A stretch of DNA of 64,000 bases from Sphingobacterium puteale (GCF_003627955.1 NZ_RBWS01000006.1:248001-312000); one strand, 5' to 3'; shown: positions 9,964 through 18,487, counted from the stretch's first letter. The notes: generated by a model from the letters alone, not told the origin. Numbers and translations: made by a program.

Positions 9964-11715
9964 ATGACCCGATTAACCTTTTTCAGACTTGGCATACTGG
10001 TTCAATTACTTTTAGGTTGGACAGATTTAAATGCAAAAATTATAAACGTTACACATTTTGGAATGCTACCAAATGACGGGCAAGACGACCGTCAGGCTTT
10101 ACAGTTGATTTTAGATCGTCTCCAAGATGGTGATAAAATTTACTTTCCAGCGGGGACCTACTCGTTTTCATCGTCATTGAGACTCTCCGGCAAGATCGGA
10201 ATTGAGATCTATGGTAGCCTCGGTAAGGAAACATCCACGCTTATGGCTACCGGGTTCGATCCGTTCAGTTCCAATGCCAGCTGGACCAGTTTATTGGAAG
10301 TCAGCGACTGCAAAGATCTTATTATACGTAACCTTTTTATTGATGTAGACCGGCCCGTAAGTGTCAATGGTACAGTCGTAGGGACTGGTGACAGTCCGGA
10401 CGGGTCATTCTATGAAATAGATCTTTTACCTGAGTTTTCTGAATATACGGATCGTTTAGCTGAGCTCAAGATCATGCATCAGCTCAGCTATAATGCTGAT
10501 GGAACACCCAATTATCATATTTCCACACATTGTGATCTTAAGAACGGAAATTGGCCACACATCGAAAAGCTAAGTACCTTACGTCTGAAAATTTATAATA
10601 ATGAGGCTCATAAACTCAGCAAAGGCGAACTTATCAATCTAAGACTAAAGATTACGGGCAATCCCTGCTTTAGTTTTTTAGGTGTCAACACATTAACAAT
10701 GCGCGATATCACCATCTGGCAATGGCCTGCATTTGCGATGTACGTATCAGATCTAGCAAATAGTCGTCATCGCTCCGGGGATATGACGCTGGAGCGTATT
10801 CGTATGAAGCCCAAACCAACTTCCGGGCGTTTGATGTCGATTAGTGCGGATGGAATACATGTAGCCTCAATGGCGGGTACGTTTAAGGCTGAGCATTGTG
10901 AATTTGTTGGATTGGGCGATGATGCCATTAATATACACAGTCGTTTGTGCCATATCGGCAAGATCAGTGCTGACTCGGTTTTATTGATCAATGGCTGGAC
11001 GAAAGCTCCCGTCGAAGATGATTGGGCCTTCAAGGATGATATTATCGAATTTTTGGACGGTAAGACAGGCTTGCCCAAGGGCAAAGCAAAGGTCAAGTTT
11101 CGCGGCAAAGGTCAGTATCAATTAAAATCTATCCCAAAGCATGTCAATGTAGGTGATTTTGCCGCAAAAGATACAGGTACACCATCAACCATTATACGGG
11201 ATTGCATGGTTTCAAACAGCCGTGCTCGGGGTTTTGTAGTTCAGTCCAAGAAAGTTGTGATCAGCAATAATAAAATATGGAATATTTCTGGTCCGGCGAT
11301 CCTACTTTCCTGTGATATGGAGCGCTGGTTTGAAGCGACAACCGTGAAAAAGGCCACTATAACAGGCAACAGGATAGATAATTGCGGTAACTATCTCAGA
11401 TGGGACGATACCCTGACAGGTTATGGCGCCATAGCCGTTAAGACAGGACATGAAATAGGAGGGATTGATAAGCCCGCGGGTGTACATCACAATATTACGA
11501 TCCAGGCAAATACGATCAGCGACTGTTCCAATTCAGCGATCTTTGTATCTTCGACTGATGGTGTCAAAATCAGAAAGAATCATATCAAGAATTGTAGTAA
11601 TCGTTCCAGTATACCATTTTATGGAAATTACGCGATCTACCTAAAAAATTGTGTCAATGATCAGGTTTTTGACAATAGCTTTAATCAGGTTAAAAAGCTA
11701 TTAGGAAAAGATTGA
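9964..11715 (+). CDS. Right-handed beta-helix glycosidase, resembling GH110 alpha-galactosidases
   Basis: The 583-residue protein has a signal peptide (about residues 1-24) and a pectate-lyase-superfamily beta-helix that opens with NVTHFGMLPNDGQDD. It has ADGIHVASMAG, then LGDDAINIHS with adjacent acids Asp319 and Asp320, NSRARGFVVQS, and ERWFEATTVKKATITGN. From memory these match the order of motifs in GH110 exo-alpha-1,3-galactosidases (DDATNVHG, RARG, and YWFESG blocks), where the paired aspartates are catalytic. It probably works in the periplasm on the imported glycan. A polygalacturonase- or lyase-like enzyme is the alternative. It is the last gene of the sus operon. Confidence 0.68.
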   Translation: MTRLTFFRLGILVQLLLGWTDLNAKIINVTHFGMLPNDGQDDRQALQLILDRLQDGDKIYFPAGTYSFSSSLRLSGKIGIEIYGSLGKETSTLMATGFDPFSSNASWTSLLEVSDCKDLIIRNLFIDVDRPVSVNGTVVGTGDSPDGSFYEIDLLPEFSEYTDRLAELKIMHQLSYNADGTPNYHISTHCDLKNGNWPHIEKLSTLRLKIYNNEAHKLSKGELINLRLKITGNPCFSFLGVNTLTMRDITIWQWPAFAMYVSDLANSRHRSGDMTLERIRMKPKPTSGRLMSISADGIHVASMAGTFKAEHCEFVGLGDDAINIHSRLCHIGKISADSVLLINGWTKAPVEDDWAFKDDIIEFLDGKTGLPKGKAKVKFRGKGQYQLKSIPKHVNVGDFAAKDTGTPSTIIRDCMVSNSRARGFVVQSKKVVISNNKIWNISGPAILLSCDMERWFEATTVKKATITGNRIDNCGNYLRWDDTLTGYGAIAVKTGHEIGGIDKPAGVHHNITIQANTISDCSNSAIFVSSTDGVKIRKNHIKNCSNRSSIPFYGNYAIYLKNCVNDQVFDNSFNQVKKLLGKD

Positions 11716-11803
11716 CTTATAGAAATTGAAATAGCATAAAGGCGAGCTATTAGCCTATATGACACTTAACGAGAAATACGACGATGAATACATCGGTTAT
11801 TTG

Positions 11804-12013
11804 TTAAGCCGGCTGCCCAGGGGCGTGGTATTTCAAACAAAATGATTGAGCACCATCAGAAATTGCATAGCCCGAGTTGCTCAATGTGCAATCCGATAGT
11901 TCAGCTTTGACGATATCTTTCGAAACGAACCACTTTAAAATATCATTTACAACAACTTCATCAACAGCGTACCTGGACACTTTAGGCACAAGCGAAATAG
12001 TATAGTCACTCAT
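11804..12013 (-). pseudogene. N-terminal fragment of a small unknown protein
   Basis: The frame of 69 residues starts with ATG at 12013. The first 55 or so residues read as a real compact protein (MSDYTISLVPKVSRY, then DILKWFVSKDIVKAELSDCT). The last dozen (SFCLKYHAPGQPA) look like read-through into unrelated DNA, so the gene seems cut at its 3' end. The family is not recognised. It lies just after the glycan locus and just before the first ybjQ-like remnant, at the boundary where the decayed accessory region begins. It could also be a short intact gene. Confidence 0.4.
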
Positions 12014-12120
12014 AGACTAAAAATAAAGAATTATTGGAACAATGCGCTAATGGTTTCATACAAATTTTTCTCTAAATAACTGGATCAGTTCGGAAACAAA
12101 GCATTCGGGGCTTACGAATT

Positions 12121-12379
12121 GCCTTTCAAGTCTTCTTACGATTTCCCGTAACCAATCCTACTTTCAAACCAATACTTTAGCCTTAACAAAGTAATCATCT
12201 TGAAAGTTAATAACTGTAAACCTATTAGTTCAACATACCACAACCAATTCTTGTGTTCCAATAGCAGCCAATGTTGTCATTGGTACCACTGTCTTTAGCA
12301 ATATAGGAATCAGCTATGTAGATTTCTTTGGCAGTCGCTCTACCAGCTATGAAAAGACAATGGGGGAAATGTTTAAGCG
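12121..12379 (+). pseudogene. ybjQ-like remnant, copy A, with its conserved upstream region
   Basis: This stretch matches the region 35455-35800 nearly base for base. Both share an upstream block (ATTTCCCGTAACCA versus GTTTCCCGTAACCA, then CTTGAAAGTTAATA) and the 5' half of a YbjQ/heavy-metal-binding-domain gene (AATGTTGTCATTGG and TCTACCAGCTATGA). No complete reading frame remains. Homology stops near 12379, and the next gene starts 56 bp on. Copies A and B share a deletion of roughly 30 bp relative to copy C near the gene start, suggesting that they come from the same decayed ancestor. Confidence 0.7.
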
Positions 12380-12435
12380 ATCACATTTATTTGACTGGAA
12401 ATTTGGTAAGTTTAGAGCTAATACAACATTAAAAT

Positions 12436-13221
12436 ATGCACCAGTTATTTCTTTGTCAATTTAAAGGAGAAGAGTATCTATCAATCAGCACCTTAGAAGA
12501 GGTAATGGCTATAGTGGAGCGTTATAAACCAGAAAACTGGCCCGAATTTGAAAAGTATCTGCGACGTGATGATCCTCCAGGCTATAACGAGTATTTTGCT
12601 AAATTGTATGATGGAGGGTTACCCTTCGATAAGAGAAATTTAAAATCATTGACGATAGATCGTTATAAGGATAAGGCTCTTGATAATCTATTGTTTGAAC
12701 AATTACAGCATTTTCAGTTTCAAAAAATTATCTTTTCAGAATCCTTATTGGATGTTGAGCTTCCTAAGAATGTACTGGAGGTACGACAACTCTTTTGCAA
12801 TGGGAAATCGACAAAGGGAACCATCGATTTAGGCAAATATCGTATGCTAGAGGAAATCCATATTTTGGATTTTAATAAGAGCATTAGATTCGAAAATCAG
12901 AGTAATTCTGTAAAGCATATTACATTATGGTATTTCAACCCTACAAGCAGGTCTATTGAGTCGATCGTGGATACTTTTCCTAATGTGGAAGAAATATTGA
13001 TCCATCATACCAATGTGCAAAGTTTGGAAGGTATCGAGAAGCTCAAAAATCTTAAAAAACTTAAAATAAGCTACGGCAGAAATTTACAATCTGTCAAGGA
13101 TGTAAACGAATGTGAGCACATTGAAATGGTTATTTTCAATAATTGTAGAAAAATAGATGATTTCGAGCAGGTCGAAAAGAGTCCAGATCGGACTGTCCTG
13201 CATACTAGATTGCCAGGGTAA
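12436..13221 (+). CDS. Leucine-rich-repeat-like protein of unknown function
   Basis: The 261-residue soluble protein has no signal peptide or membrane helix. From about residue 70 on it shows irregular leucine-rich-repeat-like units (LKSLTIDRYKDKALDNLLFE, EEIHILDF, VEEILIHHTNVQSLEGIEKL, LKKLKISYGRNLQSVKDV). The N-terminal 65 residues form a separate acidic, helical part. LRR modules of this kind bind proteins, and similar orphan proteins occur as immunity factors next to toxin genes. No toxin is present here, so that role is a guess. It follows ybjQ copy A and precedes a DUF7710-like gene by 20 bp, probably in the same transcript. Confidence 0.75.
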   Translation: MHQLFLCQFKGEEYLSISTLEEVMAIVERYKPENWPEFEKYLRRDDPPGYNEYFAKLYDGGLPFDKRNLKSLTIDRYKDKALDNLLFEQLQHFQFQKIIFSESLLDVELPKNVLEVRQLFCNGKSTKGTIDLGKYRMLEEIHILDFNKSIRFENQSNSVKHITLWYFNPTSRSIESIVDTFPNVEEILIHHTNVQSLEGIEKLKNLKKLKISYGRNLQSVKDVNECEHIEMVIFNNCRKIDDFEQVEKSPDRTVLHTRLPG

Positions 13222-13241
13222 TTTTTAAAAAATTAAGCAAT

Positions 13242-13484
13242 ATGTTAGATACAATTTGGGTTTTTCATGGAGAAGGAGGGCGGTTTTCAAGTGGAGTTTT
13301 TACTTCAAATGAAAAGGCGGAAATATGGATAAATAGACATAAGTTATCAGGAGTTTTAACAGCATATCCAATTGATGAAGGCGTGTACGACTGGGCATTA
13401 TTTAATGATTTTTTCAATGTGAAAAAACAAGCTCAAATGGAAGCCAATTTTATCCAACAATTCAGCCAAACCTTAGCGATGTGA
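13242..13484 (+). CDS. DUF7710-like small protein
   Basis: The 80-residue protein reads IWVFHGEGGRFSSGVFTS, then KAEIWINRHKLSGVLTAYP, DEGVYDWA and a tail FIQQFSQTLAM. This matches what I recall of the DUF7710 family, whose members are about 90 residues and often end with an acidic HYE-type tail. That tail is missing, so the 3' end may be slightly shortened. Members are commonly found as orphan immunity-like genes. It lies 20 bp after the LRR-like gene. No biochemical function is known to me. Confidence 0.7.
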   Translation: MLDTIWVFHGEGGRFSSGVFTSNEKAEIWINRHKLSGVLTAYPIDEGVYDWALFNDFFNVKKQAQMEANFIQQFSQTLAM

Positions 13485-13615
13485 TTTACTAAGTCGCAAG
13501 GATAGGTTCAAAGTAGAGAATAACTTCACCGCTATTAAAGTTTTTAGTCTTCGTTCTTTATTAAGTAACAATGGGTGGAGTGGGTTAGGAGATATACCAG
13601 ATTTAAACCAAATTT

Positions 13616-13777
13616 TTATTTTCGGATATACTCTTTAGGTATAGGATGCTTTTTCAGAAATTCAATAGCATCTTCGTTTTTTTTCTTAAAAAATGAAGAT
13701 TTATTATAAATACTTTGACGATCTTGAGCTGTCATATCCTCATTACTCTTATTTTTTTTATTTGTATTTGTGCTCAT
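13616..13777 (-). CDS. 53-residue basic protein with a strong ribosome-binding site, partner of the DUF6934 gene
   Basis: The frame begins with ATG at 13777, 30 bp downstream of the DUF6934 stop codon. It is preceded by a perfect AGGAGG (minus-strand, 13791-13786) at 8-nt spacing, which is rare in Bacteroidota and argues that the gene is real. The product is Lys-rich and charged (STNTNKKNKSNED, then SFFKKKNEDAIEFLKKHPIP), with no membrane segment. It is too short for usual gene callers. Its tight linkage to DUF6934 suggests a two-gene unit, possibly toxin-antitoxin, but that is inference. Confidence 0.65.
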   Translation of the reverse strand: MSTNTNKKNKSNEDMTAQDRQSIYNKSSFFKKKNEDAIEFLKKHPIPKEYIRK

Positions 13778-13807
13778 GTTTTAAACCTCCTGATCCAAAG
13801 TTCGTTA

Positions 13808-14251
13808 TTATTTTTTGAATATAAAAAAAGCATCATAGTTTTTACCTTTCTCAAAAGATTCCCAATTGTCTCTATAGTAGGCTTTCACTTCAAACATTTC
13901 TTGGATATCCTCCCAAAACTCCGCTATTCCCATCTGATACAATCTCGTTCTTGATGCCGTGCTGCCTTTTGCCATTACGATGACATGAGGATGTTTATGA
14001 ATAAAGTCTAAGACAGCTCTAGCTACTGTAGTAAGGACCTTCTTTGTATCTAGATTATTTGTCGTTGTTAGATCGCTTATTTCTTTTGTGCTAGGATCAA
14101 AATCTCCAAATCCAAGATTATATACGTTTTCCTCAATATTGATCTGTTGAAACTGAATTACTTTTCTTATGTTACCTTTTGGGCCTATACTGAAAAATTC
14201 GTAATAGTGTATGTCAGGCGTTTTTTCAAAACTATAATACTCCTCATGCAT
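13808..14251 (-). CDS. DUF6934 family protein
   Basis: The preferred start is ATG at 14251 (147 residues). A longer frame opens at 14320, but a -7-type promoter element lies inside that extension, and the family begins with the MHEEYYSFEKT pattern. Conserved signatures follow: YYEFFSIGPKGNIRKVIQF, YNLGFGDFD, TNNLDTKKVLTTVARAVLDF, and KGSTASRTRLYQMGI. The protein is soluble and its biochemical role is unknown. Family members are frequent in Bacteroidota accessory regions. In this window the gene is followed by a 53-residue ORF with a strong ribosome-binding site, which suggests a two-component unit. Confidence 0.82.
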   Translation of the reverse strand: MHEEYYSFEKTPDIHYYEFFSIGPKGNIRKVIQFQQINIEENVYNLGFGDFDPSTKEISDLTTTNNLDTKKVLTTVARAVLDFIHKHPHVIVMAKGSTASRTRLYQMGIAEFWEDIQEMFEVKAYYRDNWESFEKGKNYDAFFIFKK

Positions 14252-14307
14252 AAAAAATTGGTTATTTATCCAAATAGGTTTGATAATCCTCTTACTCTGG
14301 ACTGACA

Positions 14308-14315
14308 CAAAAATA
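14308..14315 (-). promoter_or_regulatory. Bacteroidota -7 element (TATTTTTG) for the DUF6934 gene
   Basis: On the minus strand the octamer TATTTTTG fits the TAnnTTTG consensus. It lies 57 bp upstream of the ATG at 14251 and downstream of the alternative start at 14320, so it also decides the start. No good -33 element is visible. Confidence 0.5.
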
Positions 14316-14355
14316 CACAATTTCTTGGAAAGCTAGAAAGAAGCAACTTTATTCA

Positions 14356-14430
14356 TCATAAAAGCTTACGTTTTGCGCCCTCAAATTCTGCTTGTGTAAT
14401 CATTCTTTTTTCCATCAATCCATGTAGTCG
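14356..14430 (-). pseudogene. SHOCT-domain fragment
   Basis: A 24-residue open tail reads HGLMEKRMITQAEFEGAKRKLL and then stops. This is the classic short C-terminal SHOCT motif (a GxITxxEFxxxKxxLL pattern). The upstream part of the gene is gone, an in-frame TAG precedes the fragment at once, and no start codon gives a usable protein. SHOCT tails often sit on small membrane or lipid-associated proteins and near ybjQ-like genes, and ybjQ copy B begins about 35 bp away. It is another relic of this decayed region. Confidence 0.5.
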
Positions 14431-14463
14431 CTATGATGGTTTGTATTGTCTTTTCAAACTATG

Positions 14464-14686
14464 GATTGCTTTTCAAGCCTTCTTACGGCCTCCGGTAACC
14501 AACTATTCTTTCAATCCAATTAACAAAGTGTAATAATCTTGAAAGTTAATATCTAAAAACATATTCATTCAGCATAAATAATGTATATTAGGCTTGGGTA
14601 TTAACCTTGGCCGATTGAAAGATAGCATACCATGATAGTAAGCACGAGCAATTCCAGTGTTCCCATAGCTGCCAATGTTGTCATCG
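14464..14686 (+). pseudogene. ybjQ-like remnant, copy B, 5' part
   Basis: It repeats the upstream block of copies A and C (CTTGAAAGTTAATAT, then GCTTGGGTATTAACCTTG and CCGATTGAAA shared with 35569-35598). The first codons (ATG at 14632, MIVSTSNSS) follow, up to AATGTTGTCATCG, where homology ends. The 3' part of the same gene appears after the 173-residue lipoprotein gene, so the gene has been interrupted or rearranged. Confidence 0.72.
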
Positions 14687-14744
14687 TAGCCGTTATGAAG
14701 TATAAAATATAGAGCTACCAACCCTTAAAAAGGATAACCAAGAT

Positions 14745-15266
14745 ATGAAGATACAATTGACAATGATTGTCCTGCTGACAACATTAACATTGACCAGCTG
14801 TGGACAAAATAACGATCATAAATCTGTACATAACTCGGCAGATACCACTTTTATAAAATCATTGGAAAAAAGGCAATTAGGGGAAAGTAAATATTCCATT
14901 TCTTTACCCACAGATTATGCTATAGGTGAAACCAATGGAGAAGATTTTTCCGTTTACTATTTTAATCCTGCTGACACCACAAATCATACAGGTATTTCGG
15001 GCGGCTTGTATTTCGGTAATCATCCTAGCCAATTTCCAGCTAAAAACAAAAGTTGCAAAACCGAGCATCTGAAAAATGAAATATTTGATCAAGATGTAAG
15101 CTGGACCATTTATAACTGTAATGGAGACTATTCAATTCAAAGCATAATGTATAGCAAAAGCGGCGAGGGGTGGAATGAATTGGTTCACATGTTTGGCAAT
15201 GCGAAATCAACTAAAGATCTCGACAGACTGCTGTTTATTTTTAAGACAATGAAAAAAAAGGAATAA
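14745..15266 (+). CDS. Small lipoprotein of unknown function
   Basis: The 173-residue protein has a lipoprotein signal MKIQLTMIVLLTTLTLTSC with lipidation Cys19. A soluble domain follows (RQLGESKYSISLPTDYAIGE, then a GISGGLYFGNHP stretch and FGNAKSTKDLDRLLFIF near the end). The layout resembles small PsbP/DUF1795-like lipoproteins (a KYSISLP start and a closing helix), but I cannot assign the family firmly. The gene sits exactly between the 5' and 3' parts of ybjQ copy B, so it appears to have been placed within that gene by recombination. It is probably exposed to the periplasm. Confidence 0.7.
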   Translation: MKIQLTMIVLLTTLTLTSCGQNNDHKSVHNSADTTFIKSLEKRQLGESKYSISLPTDYAIGETNGEDFSVYYFNPADTTNHTGISGGLYFGNHPSQFPAKNKSCKTEHLKNEIFDQDVSWTIYNCNGDYSIQSIMYSKSGEGWNELVHMFGNAKSTKDLDRLLFIFKTMKKKE

Positions 15267-15269
15267 TAT

Positions 15270-15588
15270 GCATTACCACTTGGAGTTATCTATACACAAT
15301 CTGAAGTGCAACGGATCCTGAGCGAATTGGTCAAGCAACGTGCACAAGCAATTCAAGTTGACGCTATTATATGGCTTAGTGTTGATATCGACGAAATCTC
15401 AGGAAAAGGGAGCCAGCTATTTATGATTACTGCAGTGGGTACGCCAGTAGATCTTAGAGAAGTTGCTCGCGTTCCCGTGGAGAAGTAAGAAGATCTATTG
15501 AATGGCGAACCGATTCTGCAAAAGGTCCGATCAGATATTATCTTAGAAAATTATAAGTTGGTAGAATCTATCAATAAGGAAAATACAT
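15270..15588 (+). pseudogene. ybjQ-like remnant, copy B, 3' part
   Basis: Translation from 15270 on gives SELVKQRAQAIQVDAII, then SVDIDEISGKGSQLFMIT and AVGTPVDLREVARVPVEK, which matches the C-terminal half of YbjQ copy C. The frame stops with TAA at 15486-15488, where copy C has CAG. The homologous DNA nevertheless continues to about 15588 (GAAAATTATAAG and GGTAGAATCT shared). The first residues before SELVKQ differ from copy C, marking a junction. A short protein from an internal start is possible but unlikely. Confidence 0.7.
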
Positions 15589-15596
15589 TAAAAGAG

Positions 15597-16106
15597 ATGA
15601 AAAGCCTGATTTTAATAAGTAGTTTTTTGATTTTGCTATGGCAAAATCAAAAAAAAGAGGTATATATTTTAAAAGATGCAGAAGGGAATGTCGGTATTGA
15701 GTATAATAAAACTAATAAAGATGTTAATATAATAATAAGTGACGAATTGGTAAGAAATAACTCTGATAGAAGAGCAATAAAAATGTATTTAGCATCCTTT
15801 TTTTTTATAGATAATGATGATCTTAAACGGGACTTTAGGAAACTATTTAATATATCTATGTCTGGCTTTGCGAAGAATAATAAAAAACAAATCTGCAAAG
15901 TCATTTATTATTTAGAACACATTGATCATGGTAATTTGCCAGATATATATGGCTTGGAAGCGTATAAGTTATTTGAAATTTCGGATTTGAAACCAGAAAT
16001 ATCTACAATAGAACAGTGCCTAAATAAAGGGAAAATTCTTAAAATCATACATGAGAGTGAAGAAGATTCTTTACCACTTAAAACTCCGAAAAGAATAAAG
16101 AAATAA
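15597..16106 (+). CDS. Unknown 169-residue protein with N-terminal hydrophobic segment
   Basis: A longer frame opens at TTG 15498, but its first 33 residues come from the ybjQ repeat. The ATG at 15597 is therefore preferred. The product begins MKSLILISSFLILLWQ, which could be a signal anchor, then has a charged soluble part (KEVYILKDAEGNVGIEY, SDRRAIKMYLASFFFID, NNKKQICKVIYYLEHIDHG) and a basic tail (LKTPKRIKK). I do not recognise the family. The position directly after a ybjQ remnant mirrors the unknown 214-residue gene after copy C. The base composition is strongly AT-rich, as in other transferred genes nearby. Confidence 0.6.
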   Translation: MKSLILISSFLILLWQNQKKEVYILKDAEGNVGIEYNKTNKDVNIIISDELVRNNSDRRAIKMYLASFFFIDNDDLKRDFRKLFNISMSGFAKNNKKQICKVIYYLEHIDHGNLPDIYGLEAYKLFEISDLKPEISTIEQCLNKGKILKIIHESEEDSLPLKTPKRIKK

Positions 16107-16259
16107 TCTCGAACTAACATATATTATAATAACCAGTTGAGCCGAAAACAGCATCAGCAATCGCTTTTAGATAGTGAGGGACTGTCCCGGTAATAATGCA
16201 AGCTCTCATTTCCGGATGGGCTTGGGAGTGTAACGCCAACTGTGTAATAGGATTAAAAC

Positions 16260-16520
16260 TTAGGCTGTTTCCAGTTTCCGACTGCTGTAGACATTGCTTA
16301 CATAGCCAAACACTAGGACCTTCAACAGCATTTGCGGATGATAACTGGAACAGCCTTTTATCTTGTAGGCATCAAAAAGACCCTGTATGTTGCTTCGGTT
16401 GATCACATCGTTAACAATACGTACCGGATGTCCTTTGGAGAGCAATTCGTCCAAAGCTGGGGGAATTGCCATAATCTGATCCTGATAGTAGAGCTTAAAA
16501 GTAGGTCTTTGAGATGACAT
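16260..16520 (-). pseudogene. IS1182-family transposase, truncated (N-terminal 87 residues)
   Basis: From ATG at 16520 the product reads MSSQRPTFKLYYQDQ, then PPALDELLSKGHPVRIVNDV and HPQMLLKVLVFGYVSNVYSS before a stop. This is the N-terminal DUF772 region of IS1182-type transposases, which are normally about 500 residues. All catalytic parts are missing. A hairpin at 16598-16622 (GAGGCT...AGCCTC containing TTTTGAGACAGCCTC) is typical of one end of such elements. The other end is not found, so this is a deleted relic. Confidence 0.8.
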
Positions 16521-16597
16521 ATATCTTTTTTTAAATGTAAAAATATGAAAATCAATCAATTAAATCAAATTAAATGTCATGAAATAAGATAAAAAAG

Positions 16598-16622
16598 AGG
16601 CTATCGTTTTGAGACAGCCTCC
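16598..16622. repeat. Inverted repeat at the remaining end of the IS1182 relic
   Basis: GAGGCT at 16598-16603 pairs with AGCCTC at 16617-16622 and contains the TTTTGAGACAGCC motif common at IS1182 ends. A T-run follows (CCTAGTTTTTT), so it may also stop transcription. Confidence 0.5.
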
Positions 16623-16846
16623 TAGTTTTTTCGACTCGAGAAATCGGGTAAAATCTCCCGTCAAGTGGCGTTTTCAAATCTCTTGTTGAATAAGTTTGAT
16701 AAACGCACGAAAAAGGAAAATTCATTCCTTATATTGCAATTTACTAACATATTAAGTATTTATATTTATTAAAAATTATATTCCAAGTGTTATTCATGTG
16801 TTATAAATGTGATATGCTTAGGTAATTTTTTATAGTAGCTAGCTTT

Positions 16847-16854
16847 TAACTTTG
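16847..16854 (+). promoter_or_regulatory. -7 element (TAACTTTG) of the fimbrillin-like gene
   Basis: The octamer TAACTTTG fits the Bacteroidota consensus TAnnTTTG and lies 40 bp before the ATG at 16895. A T-rich stretch sits around the -33 position without a clear TTTG. Confidence 0.55.
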
Positions 16855-16894
16855 GTTATTAATTAAAAACTTATTAATCACTAAAAATTAAGAA

Positions 16895-18487
16895 ATGATT
16901 TTACAAACTTTGACAAAAAGTTGTTGGAGAGTGCTGGCTCTTTCGACGCTAATTTGTGGAACTTTGTATTCCTGTAAGGAAAGCAAAGACAGTATAGTGA
17001 CGAGCGAAAAGGCTAGTGTCAGGATACAGGTACTTGGCGTGGAAAACCCGGAATTGACGACCAAGAAAGCTAGTGGTAAAGGCCATAACATGAGCGAACC
17101 ACAGAAGCAAGTGATACCATTTACAAAGTCAAGTTTTATTGAAGCTACCTTGACAGATGAATTCCCGGTCGCGAGCACCAACCAGTTACGGGCCTCATCC
17201 GGAACCCGTGCAGCTGTTACTGAAGAGAGAACGCCTTTGGCGGCAGGTGTCTGTTATATGATTTACGTTTATGACAGCAATGGGGCTTTTGTTACTTCCA
17301 AAGGCTTTAAAAACCTTGTTGACAATACGGCCGAAATATCACTGGTTCCAGATCAGACATATACCTTTGTGGCTATTTCACGTAACATAAATAATTACAT
17401 TGGACTGGAAGCTGCTGGTAACTCGAGTCTTTCTACGGCGGTTTTTGAAGGGGGGATTGAAAATAGTACGACTCCTTCCGCATTTCCAATGTCGATGATG
17501 TATTTCAAGAAAAATCTCACGGTTCATGCAGGAGATAATCAGCTGGATGTGGTGTTGAAACACTTGACCAGCCAGGTAACAGTTAACTACACCATGGCAA
17601 CTGATATGACCGGAAATATAGAAAACTTTGCATATGGTACGATCTCACCTTCATATCTAAACGCAACATGTAATTTAAGTGATGGTACGTTAACCTATAA
17701 TGGTAATGGTAATCTTGCTCTTCCTGTAGTTTACAATACAAGTCTTTTGCCTGCTCGGACATTGGCATTTTCACCTCGTTTGCTATTGAATCCTGGTACA
17801 TCGACTGGTGTTTATACAATTTCATCGATCACTATTGATGGTGAAACCAAGAATGGATTGACTATACCAAATCTGTCGATTATTCCGGGGCAGCGTTATA
17901 ATTTAAATCTGAATTTCAAGACGTGTACACAGCCGGTTACTGGCGGCGCAAATCTATCTTGGGCATATCCAGCTTCTGGAACTGGGGCTGTTGTCGATGG
18001 CGCGACTGTCCCAGCCGGAACAGTGCTGGAGCAAAATCTAACTGCTCCTGGAGCCGATTACGGATTTGTATTTGATATCCAACGGTTGGACAATTCCTTT
18101 AATATGGTCGTGAATGGCATACAATTAGCAACGCAGGAAATTCAGTTTGAAAACATTGGCGTAGCGCCTAAAAATGTCCAATTCGTCGATGGCAGCAATT
18201 ATGGGGAAACTGTCAATGGGGTTACAGTTCCTCAAATCTTCAATATGCTGGGTACAGCGACAAATCCTATTCTTCGTGTCGTGATCAGCCGTACTGGTGA
18301 AGTAACTATGTATGGAAGCAAAAGTGCTGGCGGCGAACTATTCCCGTTAAAATTAACACAGGGTTCTTTCAATACTGTGCCTTGGAGTGCGACTTCAAAT
18401 GCTGTTAAAATCACCCAAATTGTGCAAGGTGCTACCAGTATGGTTGGATCGGGTAGTGGTAGAAAGAAAATTGCTTGTACCTCATAA
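16895..18487 (+). CDS. Fimbrillin-like (Mfa-like) surface lipoprotein
   Basis: The 530-residue protein has a lipoprotein signal with lipidation Cys27 (GTLYSC). A Thr/Ser/Gly-rich, beta-sandwich-type body follows: PFTKSSFIEATLTDEFP, then TYTFVAISRNINNY, LDVVLKHLTSQVTVNY and NLSIIPGQRYNLNLNFK. The HLTSQVTV and IIPGQRYNLNL segments are the usual marks of the two fimbrillin domains (Mfa_like/FimB family). The C-terminal third (WAYPASGTGAVVDGATVP and on) looks like an added beta domain. Proteins of this kind form fimbria-like fibres or tip and anchor subunits on the outer membrane. No other fimbrial gene is nearby; instead a 57-residue ORF follows after 39 bp, before a terminator. Confidence 0.78.
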   Translation: MILQTLTKSCWRVLALSTLICGTLYSCKESKDSIVTSEKASVRIQVLGVENPELTTKKASGKGHNMSEPQKQVIPFTKSSFIEATLTDEFPVASTNQLRASSGTRAAVTEERTPLAAGVCYMIYVYDSNGAFVTSKGFKNLVDNTAEISLVPDQTYTFVAISRNINNYIGLEAAGNSSLSTAVFEGGIENSTTPSAFPMSMMYFKKNLTVHAGDNQLDVVLKHLTSQVTVNYTMATDMTGNIENFAYGTISPSYLNATCNLSDGTLTYNGNGNLALPVVYNTSLLPARTLAFSPRLLLNPGTSTGVYTISSITIDGETKNGLTIPNLSIIPGQRYNLNLNFKTCTQPVTGGANLSWAYPASGTGAVVDGATVPAGTVLEQNLTAPGADYGFVFDIQRLDNSFNMVVNGIQLATQEIQFENIGVAPKNVQFVDGSNYGETVNGVTVPQIFNMLGTATNPILRVVISRTGEVTMYGSKSAGGELFPLKLTQGSFNTVPWSATSNAVKITQIVQGATSMVGSGSGRKKIACTS

